From UBA6136 sp041178325 (GTDB taxonomy: Bacteria; Pseudomonadota; Gammaproteobacteria; Methylococcales; Methylococcaceae): a DNA stretch of 41,034 bases. Shown piece by piece: positions 8,580 to 17,001 of the stretch. Each line of letters starts with the position of its first letter. Position 1 is the stretch's first letter. The notes beneath the pieces are model-generated. The model had not been told where the DNA came from. It saw only the letters and a program-made list of their open reading frames with translations, and ran no database searches. The stretch is from NCBI GenBank assembly GCA_041178325.1, contig JBEGVN010000077.1, positions 1 to 41,034 of the forward strand. Reading direction: 5' to 3'. Both the position numbers and the translations under genes were made by a program.

Positions 8580-9425
8580 ATGACGGCCTCCATAGCGACC
8601 CTCATCGCCGAGGGGGCCCAGCGCCTTGATGGCCATAGCGAGCAACCCGCTCTGGAAGCTGAGATCCTGCTCAGCCATGTGACCGGCAAAAGTCGAACTC
8701 ATTTTCGCGCTTTTGCAGAAACCGAAGTGGCTGCGCCTGAAACACTTACCTACCGCTCGCTAGTCGAACAGCGACGCTCCGGTCAGCCCATCGCCTATCT
8801 CACCGGCGTTCGCGAATTTTGGTCGCTACCCTTTGCGGTCACACCGGATGTATTGATTCCCCGCCCCGAAACTGAACTATTGGTCGAAATTGCGCTTGCG
8901 TGGATTCGCACCCTCTCTGCACCGATTCTTCTCGACCTTGGAACGGGCAGTGGCGCCATTCCGATCAGCATCGCCAAAGAACGTCCCGATGCCGACCTCA
9001 CCGCCGTCGACCTTTGCCCCAAAGCACTCGCTGTTGCCCAAAAAAATGCGGTGCAACTTGGCACCCCGAAGATCCGCTTCCTCATCGGCAACTGGCTGAA
9101 TGCCCTCCCGGAGGCGGCGCAGTTTGACCTAATCGTCAGCAACCCCCCCTACATTGCCGATGAAGACACCCACCTATACTCCGGCGATCTGCGCTACGAA
9201 CCCCGGTCTGCTCTAACCTCGGGTCCCGATGGACTGGATGCCATCCGGACGATTGCGCAGGCGGCCCGGGCTCACATCAAGCCCGGGGGCGGAATTGTGC
9301 TTGAACATGGATTCGATCAGGCCGCCGCCGTTCGGGAAATTCTCGCCCATCTCGGTTATGACGCGATCGAAACCCGGGAGGACCTCCAAAGACATCCTCG
9401 GATCACCATGGCAAGATACGGCTAA
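8580..9425 (+). CDS. prmC: Release factor glutamine N5-methyltransferase
   Basis: PrmC methylates the GGQ glutamine of RF1 and RF2 using S-adenosylmethionine. The 281-aa protein has an N-terminal helical bundle and a Rossmann methyltransferase domain. The SAM loop LDLGTGSGAIPIS is at residues 118-130, and the catalytic NPPY is at 188-191. The RPETELLVE segment near residue 95 is also typical. The ATG lies 5 nt after the prfA stop. Confidence 0.97.
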   Translation: MTASIATLIAEGAQRLDGHSEQPALEAEILLSHVTGKSRTHFRAFAETEVAAPETLTYRSLVEQRRSGQPIAYLTGVREFWSLPFAVTPDVLIPRPETELLVEIALAWIRTLSAPILLDLGTGSGAIPISIAKERPDADLTAVDLCPKALAVAQKNAVQLGTPKIRFLIGNWLNALPEAAQFDLIVSNPPYIADEDTHLYSGDLRYEPRSALTSGPDGLDAIRTIAQAARAHIKPGGGIVLEHGFDQAAAVREILAHLGYDAIETREDLQRHPRITMARYG

Positions 9426-9447
9426 CCCTATCCCGCCAGGAATGCCC

Positions 9448-9816
9448 ATGGAGCTCACCCGCGAATTAACCAATCATCTATTCCACCTCGCCCAAACGAG
9501 AACGCAATCCCAGTCCTTTGGCATCATTGGGGCTCAAGGCGGAATTCCTCGCGCGTGCTTTTCCCTGAATGAAAACCCGGAGGGTCATGCCAACCAAATC
9601 ATGGCGCAGCTTCAAGCCGAGGGACTGGCTCCCTTTGCCACTTTTGCACTCGCCGAGGATCTTTCAGCGCCACCGGAACGTCCGCAGCCCTTGGCTCTCC
9701 CCTCACTCCCGCATCTGGTAATCGGGACCCGGGTCAAGGGCGTATTAGAGATTGATGCCTATCTCGAGGGACCCACGGGATGGTCAGCCGTCGAACTTCG
9801 GCTGCCTGAGGTCTGA
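9448..9816 (+). CDS. Small JAMM/MPN-like protein, apparently without metal ligands
   Basis: A 122-aa cytoplasmic protein beginning 22 nt after prmC. I chose ATG 9448 because AGGA sits 6 nt upstream; an ATG at 9442 is also in frame. The pattern resembles bacterial JAB/MPN proteins: an N-terminal helix (LTNHLFHLAQTR), a hydrophobic strand with GIIG, a PRACFSLNENPEGHANQIMAQL segment, an EGLAPFATF strand, LPHLVIGTRV, and a closing AVELRLPEV. The JAMM ligands are missing: the glutamate of the E-x-C-G strand is replaced by Q, and no HxHP or following S-x7-D is present. Fold assignment is by eye. If right, it is a non-catalytic member, perhaps a protein-binding module co-expressed with prmC. Confidence 0.55.
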   Translation: MELTRELTNHLFHLAQTRTQSQSFGIIGAQGGIPRACFSLNENPEGHANQIMAQLQAEGLAPFATFALAEDLSAPPERPQPLALPSLPHLVIGTRVKGVLEIDAYLEGPTGWSAVELRLPEV

Positions 9817-9821
9817 AAACC

Positions 9822-10412
9822 CTACGAGAGCCGCTGATGGAGCGGGCTTTTTCGGGGAAAATGGGCTTTTAGAAACTCCATCTGGTCGCTCAGGACCCGC
9901 CGCCCCTGAAGATAGACGTATTCGGCGTGGGTCGGCATGAAGGGAATAGCCAAAAGCTGCATGCCCGCTTGCTCCGGCGTGCGGCCTGCCTTGTGATTGT
10001 TGCACCGCTTGCAAGCCGTCACGACATTGCCCCAAAGATCAAGACCACCCTGACTGAGGGGCTTGACGTGGTCACGGGAGAGATCGGAGTGGCGGAATTG
10101 ATAGCCGCAATAGAGACAGAGGTGGTTATCACGGCGGAAAAGGGCCTGATTACTGAGCGGGGGGGAGTACTTGGTCGCGGGGGATGGGGTTTTTCGATGG
10201 TGATGATGGGTTGCGATGATCGAATTAACCTCGATGCGACTTCGCTCCCCGGTTCGCGCATTAACGCCGCCATTTAGCGTGTAGAGCGCGGTCCCGCAGC
10301 TATAGGCCACCAGGCCCAAGTGATAGAGCTTCGCCGCCTCTTGGTAGCCCAACCATTCCAGGGGCATACCTGAGGCATCCGTTCGCAACACCTGTAGCTG
10401 ACCAATCTCCAT
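9822..10412 (-). CDS. HNH endonuclease family protein
   Basis: A 196-aa protein with a GAGGAGG Shine-Dalgarno before its ATG. The N-terminal third (residues 1-90) is a conserved-looking region without a named motif (WLGYQEAAKLYHLGLVAYSCG). The HNH domain at about residues 93-150 has FRRDNHLCLYCG, then SRDHVKPLSQGG and NVVTACKRCNNHKAGR. This supplies the two CxxC zinc pairs and the His/Asn of a beta-beta-alpha-metal nuclease. It lies alone and convergent with the prmC operon, with no methyltransferase beside it, so it is probably a housekeeping or repair-type HNH protein. The target is unknown. Confidence 0.85.
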   Translation of the reverse strand: MEIGQLQVLRTDASGMPLEWLGYQEAAKLYHLGLVAYSCGTALYTLNGGVNARTGERSRIEVNSIIATHHHHRKTPSPATKYSPPLSNQALFRRDNHLCLYCGYQFRHSDLSRDHVKPLSQGGLDLWGNVVTACKRCNNHKAGRTPEQAGMQLLAIPFMPTHAEYVYLQGRRVLSDQMEFLKAHFPRKSPLHQRLS

Positions 10413-10563
10413 GAGACCTCCTCTAATTGAATGTAATCTTCTTATTCAGGCATTCGTTTCTGCGTAACCATTTGATTCAGGACTTAATCCGGACAGTGTA
10501 TAAAATTTGCGGGAAAGGAAAAACTCTTAGCGCCGCTCTTGCCATGGGACGAACCTAATAGCG

Positions 10564-12777
10564 ATGAAAAATCGCAACACAGGCCCTGTAATGAAGGTCG
10601 TCCTCTCGGTCCCAATGGATGCGGAGTATGACTACCTTCCACCTCCCGAGGTTCCAATAGAGCGCCTTCTCCCGGGCATGCGCCTTGAAGTGCCCTTTGG
10701 GCGACAAAAAAAAACCGGGCTGTTGCTGGCCATCGCCGAGCATTCAGAGCTCCCCTCGGAACGGCTTCGCCCCGCACTCCGCATTCTGGATGAGGCCCCG
10801 CTTCTTTCCGCTAAGGATCTCGAACTCCTACGTTGGGCGAGCCGCTATTACCATCACCCACTCGGGGATACTGTCTTCACTGCGCTCTCTTCGGCCCTGC
10901 GTGCCGGCAAAGCCGCTTCTGGCCGAACCATCAGGCGATTAATTGCCTTGCCCCGTGAAATCACGGTTGCCCCAATCACTCGATCACCTCGGCAAAAGAT
11001 GCTGCTGGGCCTTCTGGACCAGTCGCCGGAGGGGCTTTATTCCGACGTCATTCGACAGGAGCAGCTGGGGGCCGCCGCCCGATCGCTGGTCGAGAAGGGG
11101 CTTGCTGAATGGATTGAACAAAACGTGGAGGCCGCTCAGGAGAAGCCAGCAGAATCCAAGACTCCCTGGCTGCCGTTAAATCCCGCACAAGATAAGGCGC
11201 TCCAGCTTCTCTCTGCTGCGCTTGGAAGTTTCAGTGTCAATCTGCTCTATGGCGTCACAGGCAGCGGAAAAACCGAGGTCTACCTTCGTCTCGTCGAGGC
11301 AGCGCTAGCAAAAGGCCAACAAAGCCTGGTCCTTTTGCCCGAAATCAATCTAACCCCCCAACTGGAAGGCCGCTTTAGGGCTAGGCTGTCGACGGACATC
11401 AGAATCCTTCACTCCAACCTCACCGAGACGGAGCGCCTGAATGCCTGGATGGCCTTCCAGAGCGGACAATGCCAGGTCCTCCTTGGCACTCGCTCAGCGC
11501 TATTTACACCCGCCCCGCATCTTGGTCTCATCATCCTGGATGAAGAACATGATGCCTCCTTCAAGCAGCAGGAAGGGTTTCGCTTTTCGGCACGTGAAGC
11601 AGCCATCATGCGCGGCCACCTTGAGGGGACTCCGATCGTCCTCGGATCCGCCACCCCATCGATGGAGACCCTCTTCAACGTTAATCGGGGTAAATTTCGC
11701 CGGATTGATCTTCCTGAACGTGCCGGCAGCGCAAAACCTCCAACCTTTCAAGTTGTCGACATCCGAGCAGAATTTCTTGAAGAGGGTTTGTCGGCAAGGC
11801 TTATTGCCGCCATCCGGGAAACCCTTTCTCGAAAGGAGCAGGTCCTTCTTTTCGTGAACCGCCGCGGCTTCGCGCCGGTGCAGACATGCCACGCCTGCGG
11901 TTGGGTCGCCAACTGTCGACATTGCGATACCCGTCTGGTCACACACCAGTCCGAAGTCCTCATGCGCTGTCATCACTGTGGATTTCAGCAACCGACTCCG
12001 CGCCAATGCCCAAGCTGCAGCAGCGATCAGCTCGTCCTTCTGGGGCTTGGAACTGAGCGAATCGAAGAGGCGCTATCCCGGCTTTTTCCGACCCATCGGC
12101 TTGTTCGAATTGACCGCGACACCACCCGCCGGAAGGGCCAACTCGAAACCTATCTCGAATCGGTGCATAACGGCGAGACAGATATTCTCATTGGCACCCA
12201 AATGCTCGCTAAAGGGCACCATTTTCCCGACGTCACGCTGGTCGGCATCCTGGATGTCGATGGCGGCCTCTTTAGCAGCGACTTTCGCGCCTCCGAGCGG
12301 ACCGCTCAGCTCATCCTGCAAGTCGCAGGACGCGCCGGAAGGGCGCATCGCCCGGGGCGTGTCCTTCTCCAAACCCGCCACCCGGGCCATCCGGTCATTG
12401 ACGCTCTCATCCATCGCGGTTACGAGGCGTTCTCAACGGTTTGCCTCAAGGAGCGGGAATTGCTGGCACTCCCACCTTTCAGCCATCAGGCGCTGATTCG
12501 TGCGGACGCTCCCCGCCAAGAGACTGTGCGCGAATTTCTTACAGGCCTTGCCGCGGTCATCTCCCCGGTGAAATTTCCCGAGGTCATGATACTGGGACCG
12601 GTACCCTCTCCCATGGAGCGCAGAGGCAACCGCTATCGCTGGCAAGTTCTTCTGCAAGGCAGTCATCGCAAAGGACTCCATCAGGCGCTTCATCGCATCC
12701 GGCAGACGATTAAAGAAGACCCCAAACGCTGGAACGTTCGCTGGAGCATCGATGTCGATCCGATCGACCTTTATTAA
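10564..12777 (+). CDS. priA: Primosomal protein N' (replication restart helicase)
   Basis: PriA is the 3'-5' DNA helicase that reloads the replisome at stalled forks. The 737-aa protein has an N-terminal 3'-end-binding domain (YDYLPPPEVPIERLLPGMRLEVPFGRQ spans residues 20-47), Walker A GVTGSGKTEVYL, Walker B DEEH and the GSATPS helicase motif. The zinc-binding cysteine cluster is CHACGWVANCRHC followed by CHHCG and CPSC. Motif VI is present as QVAGRAGR. The start is uncertain: ATG 10564 has no clear Shine-Dalgarno and lies in a small hairpin, and ATG 10591 (MKVVLSVP) would still keep the whole domain. Confidence 0.97.
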   Translation: MKNRNTGPVMKVVLSVPMDAEYDYLPPPEVPIERLLPGMRLEVPFGRQKKTGLLLAIAEHSELPSERLRPALRILDEAPLLSAKDLELLRWASRYYHHPLGDTVFTALSSALRAGKAASGRTIRRLIALPREITVAPITRSPRQKMLLGLLDQSPEGLYSDVIRQEQLGAAARSLVEKGLAEWIEQNVEAAQEKPAESKTPWLPLNPAQDKALQLLSAALGSFSVNLLYGVTGSGKTEVYLRLVEAALAKGQQSLVLLPEINLTPQLEGRFRARLSTDIRILHSNLTETERLNAWMAFQSGQCQVLLGTRSALFTPAPHLGLIILDEEHDASFKQQEGFRFSAREAAIMRGHLEGTPIVLGSATPSMETLFNVNRGKFRRIDLPERAGSAKPPTFQVVDIRAEFLEEGLSARLIAAIRETLSRKEQVLLFVNRRGFAPVQTCHACGWVANCRHCDTRLVTHQSEVLMRCHHCGFQQPTPRQCPSCSSDQLVLLGLGTERIEEALSRLFPTHRLVRIDRDTTRRKGQLETYLESVHNGETDILIGTQMLAKGHHFPDVTLVGILDVDGGLFSSDFRASERTAQLILQVAGRAGRAHRPGRVLLQTRHPGHPVIDALIHRGYEAFSTVCLKERELLALPPFSHQALIRADAPRQETVREFLTGLAAVISPVKFPEVMILGPVPSPMERRGNRYRWQVLLQGSHRKGLHQALHRIRQTIKEDPKRWNVRWSIDVDPIDLY

Positions 12778-13045
12778 AAGCCCGTTGAGGAGAGCCGTTG
12801 GCGCTGTTTTTTTCTCTAACGCAGTATCAAAATTGATCCACGTAACGATTTCGATCTTAATTGAAGCCCCTTTTCTCGAGTGCACCCGCCGAAAAGTCTG
12901 GGCTTGAGCCCCTATGTGGAACGTTTGGATTTAATCTGGAACAATGGTGGCGGGGGGAGACACCTCGCAAAAATGTACGGCAGATCAAGAAGAAACCCGA
13001 TCCCGATCACCGCATCGCCGCTAAAACTAAAAGAGGACACCGACA

Positions 13046-13597
13046 ATGACAGATAAACCCGTCCGCCCGACCTCGGCAAAAAAGCCCAAGCGAGCCACGG
13101 CGACCAAGAAACCTTCGGCCAAGCCACGTCCGGTTGCCGCTAAAACCGCTAAGCCCATTACGCCACCACCGGTTGCTGCGGCTCCAGTGGCGGCTCCGTC
13201 CCCTGCGCCGGCCCCGAGCCGACCCGCAGCAAGTCCCGCTCCGGCGCGATCCGTTGCCGAGCAGCTTGGGGGTAAAAAGGGCGTCGCATCACTCTCTGAC
13301 AAAATCAGCGCGCTTCTGATCGGCGATCCCAGGGTCAATCACTCCCTCTTTGGTACACCCCGTGGGGAACTGGTTGAGAAGGTAAAGTCGCTCTTGTCAG
13401 TTGCTGTCGAAGAAGCCGAGGAAGATCTCGAGGCTCTGTTTGCACCGCTTCGCGAGAAGGGTTTCAAGGAAGGCCAGTTTGCACACCTACTGACCCACAT
13501 TAAGTCAGCCACCAAAGAACTGGGCCACCCTGAAGAACTGGCTCACAAAGTCTCGGTCGCGGCTGAAAAGGCGCGAAAAAAGGTCTTTAACCGCTAG
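13046..13597 (+). CDS. Truncated-globin-like protein lacking the proximal His, with a Lys/Ala/Pro tail
   Basis: A 183-aa protein with an AGAGGA Shine-Dalgarno before the ATG. Residues 1-68 are low-complexity Lys/Ala/Pro, basic at first (AKKPKRATATKKPSAKPRP) and then Pro/Ala only; this resembles histone-H1-type tails. Residues 69-183 resemble group I truncated hemoglobins: SVAEQLGGKKGV matches the A/B helix start, GDPRVNHSLF the DPxLxxFF segment, and KEGQFAHLLTHIKSATKELG the G/H region. The position aligned to the proximal F8 histidine is Leu135, so heme binding is not expected. It is monocistronic, following priA after 268 nt and convergent with the flippase. The function is unknown; a DNA- or RNA-contacting tail on a sensor-like fold is conceivable but only inferred. 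Confidence 0.6.
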   Translation: MTDKPVRPTSAKKPKRATATKKPSAKPRPVAAKTAKPITPPPVAAAPVAAPSPAPAPSRPAASPAPARSVAEQLGGKKGVASLSDKISALLIGDPRVNHSLFGTPRGELVEKVKSLLSVAVEEAEEDLEALFAPLREKGFKEGQFAHLLTHIKSATKELGHPEELAHKVSVAAEKARKKVFNR

Positions 13598-13633
13598 AGT
13601 CATGCCGGTCACCGCCAGGGATGGCAGTGATCC

Positions 13634-15115
13634 TCAAGCGACTCGGTGACGTTGAATAAGCGGCCAGACCTCGAGAACAGCCAAAAACAGAAGGTAGCTC
13701 CCTAAAAGAAGTGCGCCGGCTGCCATGGCACTCAGGCCAAGTCGAAGCTCAAGAAGGGGCTGGACACTTGTCAGTCCAATCGAAAGCGCAAGATACCCGC
13801 CGATCCGGGCTAACGGATAAGGCACCGGGTAGAAATACCGCCCCAAACACCACGACAGGATCACCATCGAGGCATAGCAAGCGAGGGTGGCCCAAGCAGA
13901 GCCTACATAACCATACTTTGGAATTAAGGCGATATTCAGAACGACCGTCAGGGCCGCTCCCAAAATAGAAACCCAAGCCCCCCAACCGGTTCGATCGGTC
14001 AGTTTGTACCAGATCGAAAGGTTGACGTAGATGCCAAGAAAGAGATTGGCCATCAAAAGGATGGGGACAATTCCAAGGCCCTCACGGTACTCTTCCCCAA
14101 TGAAATACTGAAAAACGTCAAGAAAAAGGACGACCCCCAGGTAAATAACGCTGCAGCAGACCACAAAGTAACGCATGACCAGCGCATAAGCCTGCCTTGC
14201 ATCGGATCGACCTGCCATGGCAAAGAAAAAGGGCTCACCCGCATATCGAAAGGCCTGAACGAAAAGTGTCATCAGGATAGAAAGCTTGTAACACGCCCCA
14301 TAGATCCCCAACATGCGAAGATTGGTCGAAAGGTCGAAGGGGAGGAGATATTTGAGGATCGCTCGATCGAGCATCTCATTGATCATGCCGGCGAAACCGA
14401 TGATCACCATAGGGAGGGCATAACGCAGCATTGGCCAGATCAGGCGACCCCCCCCCGAAAAATCGATCCGGCGAAACTCAGGGAGCAGCAGCCCCCATTT
14501 GGCTGCGCTTCCGATGAGATTCGCAAGAAAGATAGCGCCAACACCGATTTTAGGGTCTAGCCATTGATCCCATGGAAGCTCAGGCCATTTGAGTCGGAAC
14601 GCTGGAAACCCCAAGATAAAAAGGAGATTAAGACCGATGGTGAGCAGGATTTCCGTGAGCTTGATCACCGCAAATCGGAGTGCACGCTCTTCGGCCCTCA
14701 GCCTTGCAAATGGAAGCGCGCAAATGGCGTCGGCGGCCAAAATCAGGCCAAACCAGACCAGATATTCGGGATGCTCGGGATAGCGAAGCCATATCGCCAA
14801 GGGCTCCCGGTAAGCGATGACAAGTCCCAGAAAAAGGAGATTTGTGGGGATCAGCACTCCCAAGGCTGCCCCATAGGCCGATGAATCACCCATACCGGGG
14901 CGCGTTCTAAATCTGAAGTAACCCGTCTCAAGCCCAAGACCCAAGACCACGGCGAAAAATCCGGCATAGGCGTAGAACTCCGAGACAACCCCATAGGACT
15001 CCGCCGCAAACGCATAGGTGTAAAGCGGTACGAGGAGATAATTGAGGAATCGACCAAGGATGCTGCTCAATCCATAGACCACAGTCTGGGACGCCAGCTT
15101 TCGCAGAGATTTCAT
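13634..15115 (-). CDS. Oligosaccharide flippase-family membrane protein (Wzx/MOP type)
   Basis: A hydrophobic protein of about 493 aa with roughly 12-14 membrane segments. The N-terminus (MKSLRKLASQTVVYGLSSIL, GRFLNYLLVPLYTYAF) is characteristic of polysaccharide-biosynthesis flippases of the MOP superfamily, which move lipid-linked sugars across the inner membrane. The open frame extends to a TTG at 15172. I prefer the ATG at 15115 because homologous proteins begin at about MKSLRKL, but no strong Shine-Dalgarno decides the start. No glycosyltransferase cluster is nearby, so the exported glycan cannot be named. A weak imperfect hairpin at 13607-13632 lies between it and the convergent globin-like gene. 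Confidence 0.8.
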   Translation of the reverse strand: MKSLRKLASQTVVYGLSSILGRFLNYLLVPLYTYAFAAESYGVVSEFYAYAGFFAVVLGLGLETGYFRFRTRPGMGDSSAYGAALGVLIPTNLLFLGLVIAYREPLAIWLRYPEHPEYLVWFGLILAADAICALPFARLRAEERALRFAVIKLTEILLTIGLNLLFILGFPAFRLKWPELPWDQWLDPKIGVGAIFLANLIGSAAKWGLLLPEFRRIDFSGGGRLIWPMLRYALPMVIIGFAGMINEMLDRAILKYLLPFDLSTNLRMLGIYGACYKLSILMTLFVQAFRYAGEPFFFAMAGRSDARQAYALVMRYFVVCCSVIYLGVVLFLDVFQYFIGEEYREGLGIVPILLMANLFLGIYVNLSIWYKLTDRTGWGAWVSILGAALTVVLNIALIPKYGYVGSAWATLACYASMVILSWCLGRYFYPVPYPLARIGGYLALSIGLTSVQPLLELRLGLSAMAAGALLLGSYLLFLAVLEVWPLIQRHRVA

Positions 15116-15261
15116 GGGGGGCCGTAATGCAAAGTTGTGACCCATTGTAATGGTGACCGCAACCCTTCCCAAGAACCCTTCGTTTTTGGCTTTTCCCGTT
15201 CAAGCGGATACCATGACTCCCAAGGATCTTTCCACGGCATTCCGACCGGCCCGGCACCTGC

Positions 15262-15921
15262 ATGATCGAATTCCAGAATGTCACCAAGCGTTATCCCGAA
15301 AGCGGAGAAGCCCTGTCAGATGTTAGCTTTCGCATCGAGCGCGGTGAGCTCGCTTTTCTTACCGGGCATTCGGGTGCCGGAAAAAGTACGCTCCTTCGAT
15401 TGATTCCCGCATTTGAGCGGCCAAGTCGGGGCGACATCATTCTCGATGGGGTCCATGTTCCAAAGCTGAACCAACGGCAGATTCCCCACCTTCGGCGAAA
15501 GTTGGGTTTGATTTTCCAGGACTACCGGCTCCTCAATGACCGCAGCGTCTTTGAAAACGTGGCACTCCCTCTTCATATCACAGGTCACCATCCTCATGAT
15601 GTCGGTCGCCGAGTCAGAGCCGCACTCGACAAGGTCGGCCTTCTTAAGAAGGAAAAGCGTTTACCCATGGCACTCTCCGGAGGTGAGCAGCAAAGGGTAG
15701 GTATTGCCCGTGCGATTGTGCACAAACCACAGCTGATCCTTGCAGACGAGCCGACCGGCAACCTCGACGCAGAGCTCTCCGAAGAAATCATGCGGATGTT
15801 CAAGGATTTCAACGCCGTCGGCGTCACCGTCCTGATCGCAAGTCATGACCAGCACCTGGTCCAGAGATTCAGTCAGAGAACCCTTCGGCTGGAACATGGC
15901 CGACTCGCCGGAGAGGCCTAA
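15262..15921 (+). CDS. ftsE: Cell-division ATP-binding protein FtsE
   Basis: FtsE is the ABC ATPase that, with FtsX, drives activation of septal peptidoglycan hydrolases. The 219-aa protein has Walker A GHSGAGKST at residues 36-44, the Q-loop FQDYRLL, the signature LSGGEQQR, Walker B LILADEPTGNLD and the H-loop SHD. The ATG is at 15262. Its stop overlaps the ftsX start. Confidence 0.98.
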   Translation: MIEFQNVTKRYPESGEALSDVSFRIERGELAFLTGHSGAGKSTLLRLIPAFERPSRGDIILDGVHVPKLNQRQIPHLRRKLGLIFQDYRLLNDRSVFENVALPLHITGHHPHDVGRRVRAALDKVGLLKKEKRLPMALSGGEQQRVGIARAIVHKPQLILADEPTGNLDAELSEEIMRMFKDFNAVGVTVLIASHDQHLVQRFSQRTLRLEHGRLAGEA

Positions 15922-16910
15922 TGCCCCAGCGACGCCAGCCCCCCTCACGCCAAAGCCTATTTCGACAGCCCTTTGCTCAGGGCCGAAGTCTCAAGGAACG
16001 ATTCCAAGCCTATGGCTCCCTTCAGGCCTATTCCCTCAAAGCCAGCTTCTCGCGCATCTGGGAAACCCCCATTGCAAGCAGCCTCACCATTCTTGTGGTC
16101 GCTATTGCCCTGGCACTACCGGCCAGCTTCAGTGCCCTGATCGACAATGCACGACAACCCCTTGAGGCGCTGGATACGACCAGTCAGATTTCTCTTTTCC
16201 TCAAGCCCGAGCTCAGCAATGAGGCGGCGCGAAAACTCACCGAGCGCCTAAAAAAGAACCCCCGACTGTTTGGCGCCACTCTCTTAAGCAAGGAGGAGGG
16301 GCTCAAGGAGCTGACCGCCTTTAGCGGATTTCAGGATGCCCTTGCCGCCCTGACCAGCAATCCGCTTCCTGCTGTGATCATCCTCCGCCCGGTGGCCACC
16401 GATGCCGCCTCGGTCACCCAGCTCCTCAACGAACTTCGTGTACTGCCTGAATCAGATCGGGTCCAGTTCGATGACGAGTGGCTCAAGAAACTGCGGGCGC
16501 TCCTGGCCATCACCGAGCGCTGTGTCACGGCTTTTAGCGCGCTCCTCGGCTTTGGCGTCCTCTTCATTGTCGGAAACACCATTCGTCTTGAACTTCAGAA
16601 TCGCCGCGAGGAGATCGTCGTCAGTAAGATCCTCGGGGCAACCAACGGATTTATTCGCAGACCCTTTATTCATTCTGGGTTCTGGTACGCCTTTCTTGGC
16701 GCGCTATTGGCTCTCATCGTCGCCGATTTTTTGATCCTTGGCGTCAAGGGGCCGGCCGATGAATTGGCAGCCCTCTATGGAAGCCCTTACCGATTGGCCT
16801 TCCTGAGCCTCACCTCAACCTTCGTTCTGCTTGGCTCGGCAATCCTACTGGGAATTGTTGGGGCCTGGATTGTCGTTGCGCGCTTTTTGCGCGAAATCGA
16901 TCCCGCCTAG
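15921..16910 (+). CDS. ftsX: Cell-division protein FtsX
   Basis: FtsX is the transmembrane partner of FtsE and couples ATP hydrolysis to periplasmic activators of cell-wall amidases. The protein has 329 aa. A long cytoplasmic N-terminus (about 50 residues, including SLKASFSRIWETPIAS) precedes the first membrane segment. A periplasmic loop follows (about residues 85-195, with ISLFLKPELSNEAARKL), then three further membrane segments in the C-terminal part. It is translationally coupled to ftsE and followed by rpoH, the conserved gammaproteobacterial order. Confidence 0.97.
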   Translation: MPQRRQPPSRQSLFRQPFAQGRSLKERFQAYGSLQAYSLKASFSRIWETPIASSLTILVVAIALALPASFSALIDNARQPLEALDTTSQISLFLKPELSNEAARKLTERLKKNPRLFGATLLSKEEGLKELTAFSGFQDALAALTSNPLPAVIILRPVATDAASVTQLLNELRVLPESDRVQFDDEWLKKLRALLAITERCVTAFSALLGFGVLFIVGNTIRLELQNRREEIVVSKILGATNGFIRRPFIHSGFWYAFLGALLALIVADFLILGVKGPADELAALYGSPYRLAFLSLTSTFVLLGSAILLGIVGAWIVVARFLREIDPA

Positions 16911-16935
16911 CCCCTTTTACCTAGGGAACTTACTT

Positions 16936-16965
16936 TTAGCACTCACTGTCCTAGAGTGCTAATAT
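16936..16965 (+). promoter_or_regulatory. Perfect CIRCE operator overlapping a sigma-70-type promoter of rpoH
   Basis: TTAGCACTC (16936-16944), 9 nt, GAGTGCTAA (16954-16962) is an exact match to the CIRCE consensus, the HrcA repressor operator. It overlaps a plausible promoter: -35 TTAGCA (16936-16941), an 18-nt spacer and -10 TAATAT (16960-16965). HrcA bound there would block RNA polymerase. The rpoH ATG follows at 17002 with a GGAGGAC Shine-Dalgarno. hrcA itself is not in this window. Confidence 0.85.
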
Positions 16966-17001
16966 GTGCGTGGAAACCCACGCCATTGTGGAGGACACTT
17001 A

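Noticed and set aside
12778..13045. Possible weak terminator and promoter between priA and the globin-like gene
   Set aside because: A T-run at about 12808-12815 follows only a 3-4 bp hairpin, and the TTGATC/TTAATT pair is a poor promoter match; not strong enough to list.
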